The notes: a model not told the origin generated them from the letters alone. Numbered from the stretch's first letter, positions 21,294 to 32,329 are shown. The stretch is 64,000 nt of DNA from Candidatus Arsenophonus lipoptenae (GCF_001534665.1 NZ_CP013920.1:772725-836724); one strand, 5' to 3'. A program made the numbers and translations.

Positions 21294-21708
21294 TTTTTAT
21301 CTACACTAAATTTTGCTAATATAGATATTTTAGAAATCTGATCTACAAATTTATAGTTAATATATTAAATTATTTTTAATTTTTTATAAAACACTTAACT
21401 TGTTATTTAATAATTTATCAATTTTACTTTGTGCTAAAAACTAGTTTAGTTATGTCTTCTTATTAATTACAATTTCTTTAACATTATATTTATATTTAAA
21501 TAAATATTAATTTGTTTTTGAAATAAAAAATATAATTTTGGATATTATGTTCTTTTTTGATATATATTTATAATAAAATCAATAATATTTAAAATAAATT
21601 ATAGCATTAATAAATAAATTTAGATAAAATAAATCATCAAAAAAATATCCTCTAAAATATATAATTTAATTATTATAAACAATTTTATTTAATTAATTTA
21701 GCGTAGCT
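21294..21708. other. pgi-ubiA spacer
   Basis: 415 bases without an intact gene. In E. coli ubiC lies directly before ubiA. A short plus-strand run encoding ILLCA (21421-21435) resembles a UbiC segment and sits at about the right distance, but it is followed by a stop and I cannot follow the homology further, so I annotate no pseudogene. Confidence 0.5.
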
Positions 21709-22575
21709 ATGACAAGAAATATTATTTTTAATAAAATTTTTTATTATTTCAATTTAATGCGGTTTAATAAACCTATTGGTATTTTTTTATTACTATGGCC
21801 TACTTATTGGTCATTGTGGTTAGCTAGCAAGGGGTTGCCGGATCTTTTTATTTTATTAGTATTTACTATTGGTGTTTTTTTAATGCGTACAGCAGGATGT
21901 GTTATTAATGATATTATAGATAGAAATATAGATAGTTATGTATTTAGAACAAGAGATAGACCAATTGCAAATGGTGATGTAACAGAAAAAGAAGCTAAAA
22001 TATTATTTTTTTTATTAATTTTTCTTTCTTTTATGTTAGTCTTAATTTTAAATAAAATGGTTATTTTTTTATCATTTATTGGTTTTTTATTAACTTTAAT
22101 ATATCCATTTATTAAAAGATTTAGTTATTTTCCACAAGTTATATTAGGTATAACTTGTGGCTGGTCGGTTCCTATGGCATATATGGCTGTCAATCAGTCT
22201 TTTTCTGTAGAATGTTGGTTATTATTTTTAGTAAATATTATTTGGTCTATTATTTATGATACAGAGTATGCCATGATTGATCGCAATGATGATATAAAGA
22301 TTGGAATAAAATCGACTGCTATTATTTTTTCTAAATTTGATAAATTGATTATTTGTTTTTTACAAATAATTATGGTGTTATTATTAGTTTATATAGGATA
22401 TTATCTAAATTTAGAATTACCTTATTTTATTAGTTTAATATTAGTGTCTATTTTATTTATCTACCAACAAAAACTAATTTCTAATTGTCAACCATCATTA
22501 TATTTTAAGGCATTTATGAATAATAATTATGTTGGTTTTATTTTGTTTATTGGTATTTTATTAAATTATTTTTAG
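21709..22575 (+). CDS. ubiA: 4-hydroxybenzoate polyprenyltransferase
   Basis: Membrane prenyltransferase that attaches the polyprenyl tail in ubiquinone synthesis. 288 residues (E. coli 290). Both Asp-rich prenyl-diphosphate/Mg sites are intact: NDIIDRNID and [20 protein letters not shown]. Multiple transmembrane helices throughout, and the C-terminal [11 protein letters not shown] block. Start ATG 21709. Convergent with plsB, as in E. coli (ubiC-ubiA facing plsB). Confidence 0.95.
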   Translation: MTRNIIFNKIFYYFNLMRFNKPIGIFLLLWPTYWSLWLASKGLPDLFILLVFTIGVFLMRTAGCVINDIIDRNIDSYVFRTRDRPIANGDVTEKEAKILFFLLIFLSFMLVLILNKMVIFLSFIGFLLTLIYPFIKRFSYFPQVILGITCGWSVPMAYMAVNQSFSVECWLLFLVNIIWSIIYDTEYAMIDRNDDIKIGIKSTAIIFSKFDKLIICFLQIIMVLLLVYIGYYLNLELPYFISLILVSILFIYQQKLISNCQPSLYFKAFMNNNYVGFILFIGILLNYF

Positions 22576-22719
22576 ATTCACACTAATTAAATTAGTAGTA
22601 ATAATTGCTATTATTAAGTGTTTATATTAATTTTAATTTTTATTAAATCAAATTTTGATGTTATTTAATAATATTAATTAAATTAAGATAATTTATTTGA
22701 ATAAAAATATCTTTTATTG

Positions 22720-25173
22720 TTATAAATTTATGTGTATAAATTTTTTAATACTTTCAATAGTTAGATAAACTTTATGAGATATTAATTTAATTATAATTAG
22801 ATATAATTTTTTTATATCTAATTTATAAATTTTATTTCCTTCTATATTAATATAATCTTCTTGTTTTAAAGTATTTATCAATTTAGAAAAAACTGCTTTA
22901 TCAAAAAATTCAGGGCTATTAATACTATGAATAATGGCAGATAAACGTTGAGCTAATATAACACTTTTTTTTTCTAAAAAATTTTTGTTTATTTCAGGTA
23001 TAGTATTAAGTAAAGAAAGTGTAATTGTATAACGATATAGAGTTTCTTTAATATTATTAGCTAAAAGTTTAAGAGAGTAAATCCGATTTGGATTAATTTT
23101 TACAATATCTCCTGACAATAATATTATTAGTTGTTGATTATGTAGTTCATTTAATATCATACCAATACATTTTGGTAATTCTTCTATTTTATATTTCATA
23201 AATAATTCTGATTTTAAGAAAGGATAAATAATTGTGACTTGGTAATTAATTTCTTGGCGTTGAAGTTTTTTATAATAAAATATAATATTAGCTATTAAAG
23301 ATGGTAGTATTAATAAGTGTATGATATTATTTCTATAGTAAGTCATTAATGAAACGTTTTTACTAGGCAAAAATATTATTTTATCTGAAAAATCACATCT
23401 TTCCTTAAATTTATCTAAATTTAAAGCTTCTTCTAATAAGAGTTCTGCTGTTTTATTTGGCACAGTGCTATCATCACTGTAAGGGATATTTATTAGTAGT
23501 TTAAGATAACATTTCATTTGTTCAATCAAATGTTCTCTAGTTAATTTATGTTGATTTGATGCTAATAATATTACTGAACATAAATTAACTCCATTAATTG
23601 CTCCAGCATTATTAATTTTTATCATAATATTTTGTGCTAAATGGTTTACAATTGAATTTAGCCATATAGGTCGTATTGGTTTATTAATATATTTTCTCCA
23701 TTCAGGAACATATTTATTTAAATATTTTGTTAATATAATTGGTTGACTAAAATTAACATAACTATGTCCTAATTTTCTTAATTTTCTTAAGCCTTTTAAC
23801 ATAGATAAAAAATTTTCTTTTTCCTTAACTGCACCTTTTAATTCTTTAGTATATTCAGTAATTTCTAATACATGTTCATAACCAATATAAATTGGAATAA
23901 TGGCAACCTGACGGGAGTAATTCCGTAGCATTGCTTGTATGGTCATTGAAAGTGTTCCAGTTTTTGGTTCTAGTAATTTTCCTGTTCTAGATCTGCCACC
24001 CTCAATAAAAAATTCAATTGGATATCCGCGATCAAATAATTCATTTAAATATTCGCGAAATATAGTTGAATAAAGTTTATTTCTTTTAAAGGAACGACGA
24101 ATAAAAAAAGCACCTAAATACCGAAAAATTGTCCCAAGCGGCCAAAAATTAAGATTAATACCTGCGGCAATATGAGGAAGAACTAATCCTTGATGATAAA
24201 GTACGTAAGAAAGTAATACATAATCCATGTGACTACGATGAGACGGTATATAAACAATTTCATAACCATTTTGAGCTAATTTACGTACACGTTCAATATG
24301 CTTAACATTTATTTCTTGATATAATCGGTTCCATATCCAACTTAATAAGCGATCGGTAAGTCGAATTGCTTCATAAGAAAAATCAGTGGCTATTTCTTTC
24401 ATAATGGTAATAGCGTTACAGTTTGCTTTTTTAAATGAGATTTTTTTTGTTTTAGCTTCATTTTCTATTGCTTTTTTGATTAAATTTGAAGCTAATAGTT
24501 TATTAAATAGATTTTGGCGTACAGGAAGTTTAGGACCAATTGTCGCTAATCGTTCTCTTGAATAGTGAATACGAGCAATTCTAGCAAGTTTGGTGGTAAT
24601 CATTTCATCATTATGATATTTAACAGCAATTTTACGTAAAGAAATAGGTGCAAAAATACGAATAAAACTATCACGACCTAACCAGATAATAGTGAAAATT
24701 TTTTGAATTATATTAACCAAGTGTAATGTAGTTTTTGCTGAATCACTTTCTTTACCAGGATATCTACCAAACATGATTAATACTGGTAAAATTTGAATAT
24801 TTAATTCAGGATGATGATGATAGAGATCAATATAAGATTGAAATATTTTTGCAGAATCGTTATTATCATATGATAGATTGTATCGAAATATAGATAAATC
24901 TTTATTTGTAAAGTTATCTATGAAAATATAAGAAGGTAATTTTATTTTATCTATCATGATGGGATTCATTGGATCAGGTAATCCAATAGCACGACATTTT
25001 TGACGTAATGTTAATAGATCTATTTTAGAATTAAAAGGTAGTATATATAAAGAGGGAAGTTTAATATCAAGATGTAATTCGTTAATTGTATTTTTTGGGA
25101 TAAGTTGACTGTTTATCAAAAATTTTACTGATAAATTCAATAAATAATAATAAATCTTATGCCAAGATGACAT
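22720..25173 (-). CDS. plsB: Glycerol-3-phosphate acyltransferase
   Basis: First acyltransferase of phospholipid synthesis, at the inner membrane. I choose the ATG at 25173 (MSSWHKIYYYLLNL), which aligns with E. coli MSGWPRIYYKLLNL and has AAGGA upstream; the frame extends to a TTG at 25197 with no family counterpart. About 817 residues against 807 in E. coli. The catalytic HX4D box (SHRSHMDY, near residues 312-317), FFIEGGRSRTGKLLEPKTG and IPIYIGYEHV blocks are intact. Phospholipid synthesis is often lost in the smallest symbionts, so this suggests an intermediate stage of reduction. Confidence 0.96.
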   Translation of the reverse strand: MSSWHKIYYYLLNLSVKFLINSQLIPKNTINELHLDIKLPSLYILPFNSKIDLLTLRQKCRAIGLPDPMNPIMIDKIKLPSYIFIDNFTNKDLSIFRYNLSYDNNDSAKIFQSYIDLYHHHPELNIQILPVLIMFGRYPGKESDSAKTTLHLVNIIQKIFTIIWLGRDSFIRIFAPISLRKIAVKYHNDEMITTKLARIARIHYSRERLATIGPKLPVRQNLFNKLLASNLIKKAIENEAKTKKISFKKANCNAITIMKEIATDFSYEAIRLTDRLLSWIWNRLYQEINVKHIERVRKLAQNGYEIVYIPSHRSHMDYVLLSYVLYHQGLVLPHIAAGINLNFWPLGTIFRYLGAFFIRRSFKRNKLYSTIFREYLNELFDRGYPIEFFIEGGRSRTGKLLEPKTGTLSMTIQAMLRNYSRQVAIIPIYIGYEHVLEITEYTKELKGAVKEKENFLSMLKGLRKLRKLGHSYVNFSQPIILTKYLNKYVPEWRKYINKPIRPIWLNSIVNHLAQNIMIKINNAGAINGVNLCSVILLASNQHKLTREHLIEQMKCYLKLLINIPYSDDSTVPNKTAELLLEEALNLDKFKERCDFSDKIIFLPSKNVSLMTYYRNNIIHLLILPSLIANIIFYYKKLQRQEINYQVTIIYPFLKSELFMKYKIEELPKCIGMILNELHNQQLIILLSGDIVKINPNRIYSLKLLANNIKETLYRYTITLSLLNTIPEINKNFLEKKSVILAQRLSAIIHSINSPEFFDKAVFSKLINTLKQEDYINIEGNKIYKLDIKKLYLIIIKLISHKVYLTIESIKKFIHINL

Positions 25174-26109
25174 ATATAATAGATATCCTTTTATCAAAAT
25201 AATTTTATTTATAACTTCGTGTACATTATATCTTCAATGTAAATTTCATGTTAATAAAAACAAAATTAACTATGTTAGTTAACATGATTATTATATAAGA
25301 AATTGAAATATTTATTAAATACTAATTTAAATACTAATTATTGTTTAATTATAGTTAATTTTTTATATTTTTATTTTTAATATTTTAATCATGGCTAATA
25401 AGTTTTGTTAATAGCATTAAATAACTATAACGGTTAGTCTAATAAAATTATTATACTTTTAATGTTAAAATTATTTAAATACATTATCATATATATCACA
25501 TATTAAATACCATTAAAGTATAAAATCATTGAGATATTATAAATATCTGCACATGGAGATAAATTATAGAACAGGAATATTGACTAATTGTATTTCAGGT
25601 ATAAATTAATTTATTCAAAAAATTAGTAATTAAAAAGTAGATTTTTATAAAAAAAGTTTTGACTATAATTTAGTTTAGTTAATTGTATTAATAATATTAA
25701 TGTAATATATATATATCATAGAATATATATTCTTTTATTTGATCAAAGAGCTACATTTAGTATCTATTCTAGTATCTATGTACTATTTTAGTACAATTGC
25801 TATTGTTATTTATAGATGTATATAAAATATATAATTTAACTTAAATAATTTTATATTTTTAAAATGATTAATCACAATAAAAATTATTTTATTTAATTTT
25901 CTTCATAAAAATTATTTTTATATACCATATAAATAGTAATCATAGAAATAAAAATATCAGAAAAAACAAAGCACCTTGTATAGCTTTTTAAATAATGAAT
26001 ATTAAATAAATTTACTGTAAAATACATATAATATAATTATAATTATTTACTAATCTGTTATTTAACAATATTTAACAACCTATTAATATTAACCTATTTT
26101 TATTTTTTA
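25174..26109. other. plsB upstream / proM downstream spacer
   Basis: About 936 bases with no recognisable gene. A short direct repeat (TAGTATCTAT at 25758-25767 and 25770-25779, period 12) and a weak AAAGC/GCTTT stem (25968-25972 / 25983-25987) followed by T-rich sequence on the minus strand, which might end the tRNA transcript. Otherwise A+T filler. Confidence 0.55.
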
Positions 26110-26183
26110 TCGGCGAGAGAGGATTTGAACCTCCGACCCACTGGTCCCAAACCAGTTGCGCTACCAAGCTGCGCTACTCGCCG
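26110..26183 (-). tRNA. proM: tRNA-Pro (anticodon TGG)
   Basis: Reads CGGCGAGTAGCGCAGC at its 5' end, with anticodon stem-loop around TTTGGGA and a T loop TTCAAAT. Acceptor CGGCGAG pairs fully with CTCGCCG, discriminator A. The following bases are TAA, so CCA is not encoded. Very close to E. coli proM and third in the minus-strand tRNA cluster. Confidence 0.97.
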
Positions 26184-26258
26184 AAAAATAATTTAAAATT
26201 TATTTTATTAATATAATTTAATTGCTACTAAAAGTAATTATTAGTAAAAGTAATAATG

Positions 26259-26332
26259 GGTGGCTAATGGGATTCGAACCCACGACAACCGGAATCACAA
26301 TCCGAGGCTCTACCATCTGAGCTATAGCCACC
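26259..26332 (-). tRNA. hisR: tRNA-His (anticodon GTG)
   Basis: Starts GGTGGCTATAGCTCAG with the extra G-1 opposite C73, the histidine identity pair. Anticodon loop TTGTGAT, T loop TTCGAAT. The anticodon stem closes with a U27-G43 wobble. Bases after C73 are CAT, so CCA is not encoded. Lies between argX and proM; E. coli has leuT between hisR and proM, which is missing here. Confidence 0.97.
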
Positions 26333-26387
26333 ACCATAAAGCTTTTAACTTAAAAAATATTTTAAGAATAAATATATTTTAAAATAA

Positions 26388-26461
<74 letters not shown>

Positions 26462-26624
26462 TTAATATCATTATATTGTGATATTACGAATTTAAAATTA
26501 TACTGTCCACTAATTTTTAAAATAAAAAACCCATCATTATTATAAAATAAAGTGTAATCTTTATATTTTTAAAGTTTATCATTATTTTTAATTTGTTTAA
26601 ATATAGATTATTTAATTATTTTCG

Positions 26625-27992
26625 TTACTTTTTTATAAAAAAATAATTAATAAAATAAATTATAGAAATCATTACTAAAAATCCACCACCAATAATTAAT
26701 GATAACCTAGTATCTGGATTTATTGCCATACCTACTAAAACACATACAAAAAAAAGCACTGTTAAATAATTTGCATAAGGAAAAAATACTGATTTAAAAT
26801 TATGTGTAGCTAATTTTTGTTTATGTATTTTTCGAAAACGTATTTGACTTAATAAAATAACGAACCACGGTACCATCCCAGGTAGTATACTCATACTATA
26901 AACATAGATGAAAAAAGTTTGTGGATTAGGTACAATATAGTTAAGGCACGAACCAATAGTAAGACATACGATTGTTAATATAATACATCCGGCTGGAACC
27001 CCGTTTTCTGTCACTTTTAGTAAAAATTTTGGTAATTGACCATTTTGTGCTAAAGCATAAATCATCCGCCCTCCACTATAAATACCGCTATTACAACCTG
27101 ATAATGCTGCTGTAAATACCACAAAATTAATTACTGCAGCTGCTGATACAATACCTACTTTAGTAAACATTATTACAAATGGACTACCTATTTGATCAAA
27201 TTGAGTCCATGGAAATAATGTTACAATAATAAAGATAGCACCTACATAAAATATTAATATACGCCATAAAATGTTATTAATTGCTTTTTTCAAAGTAACT
27301 TGTGGATTTTTTGCTTCTCCTGCAGTAATACCAATTAATTCAATACCTTGATAAGAAGCGACTACAATACAGAGTGCATATAGAAATCCCTTACTACCGC
27401 CAATAAAAAACTGGCCATGATTAATCAAATTAGTTAAGCCTACTGGCTTAAAATTATTACCAATTCCAATAAAAATTAATCCTAATCCAATTAAAATTAT
27501 TATGATAATTGTGATTACTTTTATCATAGCAAACCAAAATTCTAATTCACCATATAACCGTACTGTGGCTAAATTAGCTAATGCAACTAATACAATAGAA
27601 ATAAATACAAAAAACCATTGTGGTGTATCAGGGAACCAAAATTTAGCATATACTCCAATTGCTGTGATCTCTGATATTCCAATAGTTACCCACATAAACC
27701 AATATCCCCAGGCTGTTAAATATCCCCAATAAGGACTTAAATATTTATAACCAAAAATGGCAAATGATCCAGTAACTGGTTCAAGAAATAACATTTCTCC
27801 CATTGAGCGCATAGTAAAAAACACAAATAATCCGGCAATAAGATATGCCAATAATACAGAAGGTCCTGCCCATTTTAATGTACTGGCAGATCCCATAAAT
27901 AAACCAACACCAATTGTTCCACCTAATGCAATAAGTTCAATATGCCTTGTTTCAAGAACACGATTTAGTTCTTTTCCTTTTTTTTCTATCAT
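26625..27992 (-). CDS. yifK: Amino-acid permease YifK (ThrP), probable threonine/serine transporter
   Basis: APC-family H+-coupled amino-acid transporter of the inner membrane. 455 residues (E. coli 461) with about 12 hydrophobic helices. The N-terminal signature [20 protein letters not shown], then [18 protein letters not shown], and [20 protein letters not shown] are nearly identical to YifK. Neighbourhood decides among AroP-like paralogues: yifK-argX-hisR-leuT-proM is the E. coli order. GGAG lies upstream of the ATG. For a symbiont it would import host amino acids. Substrate is inferred from the family. Confidence 0.9.
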   Translation of the reverse strand: MIEKKGKELNRVLETRHIELIALGGTIGVGLFMGSASTLKWAGPSVLLAYLIAGLFVFFTMRSMGEMLFLEPVTGSFAIFGYKYLSPYWGYLTAWGYWFMWVTIGISEITAIGVYAKFWFPDTPQWFFVFISIVLVALANLATVRLYGELEFWFAMIKVITIIIIILIGLGLIFIGIGNNFKPVGLTNLINHGQFFIGGSKGFLYALCIVVASYQGIELIGITAGEAKNPQVTLKKAINNILWRILIFYVGAIFIIVTLFPWTQFDQIGSPFVIMFTKVGIVSAAAVINFVVFTAALSGCNSGIYSGGRMIYALAQNGQLPKFLLKVTENGVPAGCIILTIVCLTIGSCLNYIVPNPQTFFIYVYSMSILPGMVPWFVILLSQIRFRKIHKQKLATHNFKSVFFPYANYLTVLFFVCVLVGMAINPDTRLSLIIGGGFLVMISIIYFINYFFIKK

Positions 27993-28091
27993 AATATAAA
28001 TTTACTCCATTATTTTTTAGTAATAATTAATATCATATTATTTTTTTATGAACAAAACTATAGACAAATAATACTTATTCCTATTACAATG

Positions 28092-28115
28092 AATTATTTC
28101 AGTAATGAAATAATT
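28092..28115. terminator. 10-bp hairpin between dead wecE and yifK
   Basis: AATTATTTCA (28092-28101) and TGAAATAATT (28106-28115) are exact complements around GTAA. It lies upstream of yifK and after the wecE remnant. It could be a former cluster terminator or part of a yifK leader; no T tract follows on the minus strand. Confidence 0.3.
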
Positions 28116-28192
28116 TTAAGTATAAATATAGATAAATGGCATATAAAAATAAGTACTGATTATTTAAGTTTTGTTATATGTTATGTAGGTAA

Positions 28193-29253
28193 TTATATTT
28201 TATTATTTAAAAAAATTATTTGAACTTTTTGTTGCTTTTTTATCTTAAGATTAAAAAACATGGGTAATCTAACTAAACGAACGGTTTCTTTAGTTGTATA
28301 ACAATCATTTCCATAAAAAATACTATATTTTATACTCCAAACTTTTTATACTCTAAACTACTAAACTACTATGTCTCCCATATGGAGTATTTTATGGAGT
28401 AGTTAGGAGATAATAAAATGCTGAAATATTAACTGATTGTGTATGTTTTTATTAAACAATTTTTTTATTTAATATCTTATAATTTTAAAATATAGGCGTT
28501 ATATGTGACTGATATAGTTGATAATTATAATTTGTTTATTTTAGAACTAGTGGTTTTAATTTTTGATAGTATAGTAAGTAATGTTTTATAATCTTGATTG
28601 TTAATTCTATTTGTTATATTTATCTGCTTAAGTTGCATCTATAAGTAAGCTTCTTGCAAATCTGATATTAAATATTTTCAACCAATATTTATTAATTAGG
28701 TGTATTATTAATTATTTAAAAATAAACTAATTATATTTATGTATTTTTCTTTTAAAATTTTTGCACTTTCAATAAGTAGATGATTATCGATCATAGTATC
28801 GCATCATCTTCTCCATTAGTAAAATAATTTTTTAGGTTCATTAAAACTATACAACCAGTATGTCTTATTTTTTTTAAGTAGTTTACTTTATAAGTAACAT
28901 AATTTTTATGTCAAGCATCTTCAATTTTGTTTTCATCTATATTAATAGTATTATGTCTTATATCGATAAATATAATAGTTATACATCTTAAGATAAAAAT
29001 ATTATCTACGTTGTAAATATAAAACTTGTCATGTTCATTTCATTATCTGGTTTTATATCAAATAAAATTATTGTTATTTTTACAGATATTGTACAGTAAA
29101 GAGTTAGAAGAAGAACTTCTGGGTATTAAAATTTTCTATTTAACTTTTATAAAGTTGAAAAAATATATATTATCACATAACTTACTATTATTTATGACTT
29201 TTTATATAAATCGGTTTAGTATTTATAATTGATTGTTTATTAAATGAAATTAT
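28193..29253 (-). pseudogene. wecE: wecE (rffA) remnant, dTDP-4-amino-4,6-dideoxygalactose transaminase
   Basis: Translating the minus strand by eye recovers WecE in order across several frames. N-terminus at 29253: IISFNKQSIINTKPIYIKS against MIPFNAPPVVGTELDYMQS, so the start ATG has become ATA. From 29122: PEVLLLTLYCTISVK and DIKPDNEMNMTSFIF (family VLLTPSCTASLE, DIQPGDEVIMPSYTF), ending at TAG 29006-29008. From 28991: LRCITIIFIDIRHNTINIDE (family LRGAKIVFVDVRPDTMNIDE), then TGA at 28911-28913. From 28862: HTGCIVLMNLKNYFTNGEDD. From 28791: IDNHLLIESAKILKEK. From 28315: YTTKETVRLVRLPMFFNL, ending at TAA 28193-28195. At least two frameshifts, several stops and about 70 bases lost. The enzyme belonged to enterobacterial common antigen synthesis, and the position between wecA and yifK is correct. 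Confidence 0.9.
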
Positions 29254-29764
29254 GATATTTTTATATCAAGCAGTTTATTTTAATTTTTATTCTAATTCAT
29301 GAATAAAAATAAATAATGAATAAATAATATTATTATTACAGTGAATAATTCACTAATACTTGTTAAATAATGAAAATATCTAATTTAATTGTTTTTATAT
29401 TAATAAAATAATCATATTTTATAAAATAAAAGATTTTATTTTTACTAGTATCCAGTTTAATATACTTTTCTGAAGTAAATGTTAATTAACATATATTATA
29501 ATTATTTTTAAATTAATAATATAGATATTATCTATAATAGATATATCGGAATAATATTAAAATATTTACAGTTAAAAATAATTCTTGTTTAATTAAATAA
29601 TGATATAATAATATTAATGAAATTTAGTAATTTTGTTGAATATTAAATAAATGATGATATTTAATCGATGATTAAAATAATGTAAATTTAAATTTATTTG
29701 TTTTGAAACATTTAGATTATTGATCCTAGGATTTATTTTATTATTTATATTACTACAAAAAATT
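29254..29764. other. wecA-wecE spacer, collapsed common-antigen cluster
   Basis: E. coli has wzzE, wecB, wecC, rffG, rffH and wecD between wecA and wecE. Here only 511 AT-rich bases remain. I see a faint resemblance of one minus-strand run near 29470 to the WecD C-terminus (KYIKLD), too weak to call. A 60-codon minus-strand frame at 29614-29796 overlaps the wecA end and has no family. Confidence 0.55.
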
Positions 29765-30892
29765 TTAATATTTATTTTGATTGTGTTTTGCCACAATATT
29801 TAATTTTTTTATAAAATGAGCTATTTTCCAAATACGTTTAATAACGTATACATAAATAAAAAAGGTGAATATAAATAACATAAACATAATCCATTCAGGA
29901 ATAAATTTAGATTGTTCACCTAGCATGCCTATTGCTGCTAAAATAGTTGCTGCTAGAGTAATCAAGATTAAAGCTTGATTTTCTGTAAAACCTGAGCGCA
30001 TAATTAAATGATGAATATGTTGTCTATCTGGAGAAAATGGACTGATTCCTTTACGCAATCTTCTGTACATAGTTGTAATCATATCCATTAAAGGAATGGC
30101 TATAGTCCATAGGGCAGTAACAGGTTTAATTGTATATTTGGCATCTTGAGTAGACATCAAAAGCAACCAAATAATGGTAAACCCAATTAATGTGCTACCT
30201 GAATCTCCCATAAAAACTTTATAGCGACTCCCTAATAAGCCTAAATTTAAGAAAATATAAGGAATAATGGCTGCAATAACAGAAAAACACCAAAAAGTTA
30301 ATGCCATATTACCGTTTTGATAAAATAAAATACCTAAACTAGTGAAAGATACACAAGATACACCACCAAGAAGACCATCAATACCATCAATCATGTTAAA
30401 AGCATTAACTATTCCTAAAACAGCGAATAAAGTCGTAAAATAGCTTAAATAACCCAATGTTATTTGATATGGACCTAAAGCATAACCTAAATTATTTAGT
30501 TTTAGTTCAGCAAAAAAAATCATGATAAAAGTAATGATTACTTGAATTATCGCTCTAAATTTTACACTAATATCAAAACGATCATCTAATATTCCAATAA
30601 ATACTAAGATACCAGCGCAAAATAAATATAACCATTTTCTTGGAATATATTCATTTGTAATTATAAATGCTAAATTGATACTAAAAAAAATAACAATACC
30701 ACCAACTAACGGAATTTCTCCATGATGTTTTTTACGATGATTAGGTTCATCTACTAAACCAAATTTTTTAGCTAATTTTCTAGTAATAAATAAAATGTTT
30801 ACAGAAAACAAAAAAACTAAAAAAATATCTGCAACTATATTTAGTATATACACTATATTATCTCTTTTAATTTTTATAAAAATCTCATGCAT
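29765..30892 (-). CDS. wecA: UDP-GlcNAc:undecaprenyl-phosphate GlcNAc-1-P transferase WecA
   Basis: Integral membrane enzyme that transfers GlcNAc-1-P to undecaprenyl phosphate, the first step of common antigen and many O-antigens. 375 residues (E. coli 367), about 11 helices. Motifs intact: GLVDEPNHRKKHHGEIPLVGG, the Asp pair in GILDDRFDIS, NAFNMIDGIDGLLGG, FMGDSGSTLIGF, and the HIHH box in SPDRQHIHHLIMR. The first 10 or so residues lack family similarity and no good ribosome-binding site precedes ATG 30892, so the true start is uncertain. Downstream pathway genes are gone locally, making its role unclear. Confidence 0.94.
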   Translation of the reverse strand: MHEIFIKIKRDNIVYILNIVADIFLVFLFSVNILFITRKLAKKFGLVDEPNHRKKHHGEIPLVGGIVIFFSINLAFIITNEYIPRKWLYLFCAGILVFIGILDDRFDISVKFRAIIQVIITFIMIFFAELKLNNLGYALGPYQITLGYLSYFTTLFAVLGIVNAFNMIDGIDGLLGGVSCVSFTSLGILFYQNGNMALTFWCFSVIAAIIPYIFLNLGLLGSRYKVFMGDSGSTLIGFTIIWLLLMSTQDAKYTIKPVTALWTIAIPLMDMITTMYRRLRKGISPFSPDRQHIHHLIMRSGFTENQALILITLAATILAAIGMLGEQSKFIPEWIMFMLFIFTFFIYVYVIKRIWKIAHFIKKLNIVAKHNQNKY

Positions 30893-31010
30893 TGATTTAT
30901 ATGCATATATTATAATTTTTATTAAGTTAACGTATATTATTAAGATAACTTATTACATAAGTAATCAACTATTTAATATTTGAAAATTAAATAACATTAA
31001 GAAAATCTAA

Positions 31011-31048
31011 TTAAAAAAATAAAACGTCACTTTATATGACGTTTTATT
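31011..31048 (-). terminator. Intrinsic terminator of rho
   Basis: Exact 12-bp arms (31048-31037 and 31029-31018 on the minus strand, core AAACGTCA/TGACGTTT) with a 7-base loop, then T residues down to 31013. It lies 22 bases after the rho stop. This is the clearest textbook terminator in the window and separates rho from wecA. Confidence 0.8.
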
Positions 31049-31069
31049 GTTAATAAAATGAATACTTAT

Positions 31070-32329
31070 TTAAGACCTTTTCATAAATTCAAAAAATTCA
31101 TCATTTCTTTTAGTCATAGCTAATTTATTAATTAAAAATTCCATTGCATCAATATCCCCCATAGGATGAATAATTTTACGTAATATCCACATTTTTTGTA
31201 ATTCATCTGGCAATGTTAATAATTCTTCTTTACGAGTACCTGAACGGTTATAATCAATTGCAGGGAAAACACGTTTTTCAGCTATTTTACGTGATAAATG
31301 TAATTCCATATTACCAGTACCTTTAAATTCTTCGTATATAACTTCATCCATTTTTGAACCTGTATCAACTAATGCCGTAGCAATTATTGTAAGGCTACCA
31401 CCTTCTTCTACATTACGTGCAGCACCAAAAAACCGTTTTGGGCGATGCAATGCATTTGCATCTACTCCACCAGTTAATACTTTTCCAGAAGAAGGAACTA
31501 CTGTATTGTACGCACGTGCAAGACGTGTAATAGAATCCAATAAGATTATTACATCTTTTTTATGTTCCACTAATCTTTTTGCTTTTTCTATTACCATTTC
31601 AGACACTTGGACATGACGAGATGCAGGTTCATCAAATGTTGATGCAATAACTTCCCCTTTAACTAAGCGCTGCATTTCTGTTACTTCTTCTGGACGTTCA
31701 TCAATTAATAATACCATTAATACGCAATCTGGGTAATTATTCGTAACATTAGCTGCAATATTTTGCAATAACATTGTTTTACCTGCTTTTGGTGGTGCTA
31801 CAATTAAACCTCTTTGTCCTCGTCCAATAGGTGCTGATAAATCTAAGACCCTAGCTGTTAAATCTTCAGTAGATCCATTACCCCTCTCCATACGTAAACG
31901 ATTATTAGCATGTAGTGGGGTTAGATTTTCAAATAATATTTTATTGCGTGCATTTTCAGGTTTATCAAAATTCACTTCATTTACCTTTAATAGTGCAAAG
32001 TATCGTTCTCCTTCTTTAGGGGGGCGAATTTTTCCTGATATAGTATCTCCAGTACGTAAATTAAACCTCCTAATTTGACTAGGAGAAACATAAATATCAT
32101 CAGGACCTGCTAGATAAGAGCTATCAGCAGAACGTAAAAATCCAAATCCATCCTGCAAAATTTCTAGCACGCCATCTCCAAAAATATCTTCTCCACTTTT
32201 CGCATGTTGTTTTAAAATTGAAAAGATAATATCTTGTTTTCTCATTCGTGCTAAGTTTTCTAACCCCATACTTTCGCCAAGAATTATTAACTCAGATACT
32301 AGCGTATTTTTAAATTTGGTAAGATTCAT
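31070..32329 (-). CDS. rho: Transcription termination factor Rho
   Basis: Hexameric RNA helicase that ends transcription at unstructured C-rich transcripts. 419 residues, the same length as E. coli Rho and almost identical: N-terminal RNA-binding fold ([22 protein letters not shown]), Walker [13 protein letters not shown], Walker [18 protein letters not shown] loops and the C-terminal domain. Start ATG 32329. The 549-base leader up to trxA matches the E. coli layout (trxA, rho leader, rho), where Rho regulates itself. Extreme conservation in an AT-driven genome indicates strong selection. Confidence 0.98.
   Translation of the reverse strand: MNLTKFKNTLVSELIILGESMGLENLARMRKQDIIFSILKQHAKSGEDIFGDGVLEILQDGFGFLRSADSSYLAGPDDIYVSPSQIRRFNLRTGDTISGKIRPPKEGERYFALLKVNEVNFDKPENARNKILFENLTPLHANNRLRMERGNGSTEDLTARVLDLSAPIGRGQRGLIVAPPKAGKTMLLQNIAANVTNNYPDCVLMVLLIDERPEEVTEMQRLVKGEVIASTFDEPASRHVQVSEMVIEKAKRLVEHKKDVIILLDSITRLARAYNTVVPSSGKVLTGGVDANALHRPKRFFGAARNVEEGGSLTIIATALVDTGSKMDEVIYEEFKGTGNMELHLSRKIAEKRVFPAIDYNRSGTRKEELLTLPDELQKMWILRKIIHPMGDIDAMEFLINKLAMTKRNDEFFEFMKRS

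Noticed and set aside
25968..25987. AAAGC/GCTTT stem with T-rich flank as terminator of the tRNA cluster
   Set aside because: Only 5 bp and about 120 bases beyond proM; noted in the gap entry but too weak to call.
27502..27999. Two plus-strand frames of 76 and 80 codons
   Set aside because: Antisense to yifK membrane helices; no support.
28325..28440. Repeated words (TAGTTTAG-like, GTTTAGAGTATAAAAA / GTTTGGAGTATAAAAT) considered as insertion-sequence ends
   Set aside because: No transposase, target duplication or terminal inverted repeats; they fall inside or beside the wecE remnant and look like slippage.
29026..29232. 68-codon plus-strand frame in the yifK-wecA gap
   Set aside because: It lies antisense to the wecE remnant, has no family resemblance and low-complexity composition.
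29614..29796. 60-codon minus-strand frame
   Set aside because: Overlaps the wecA C-terminus in another frame; Asn/Ile/Lys-rich with no recognisable family.
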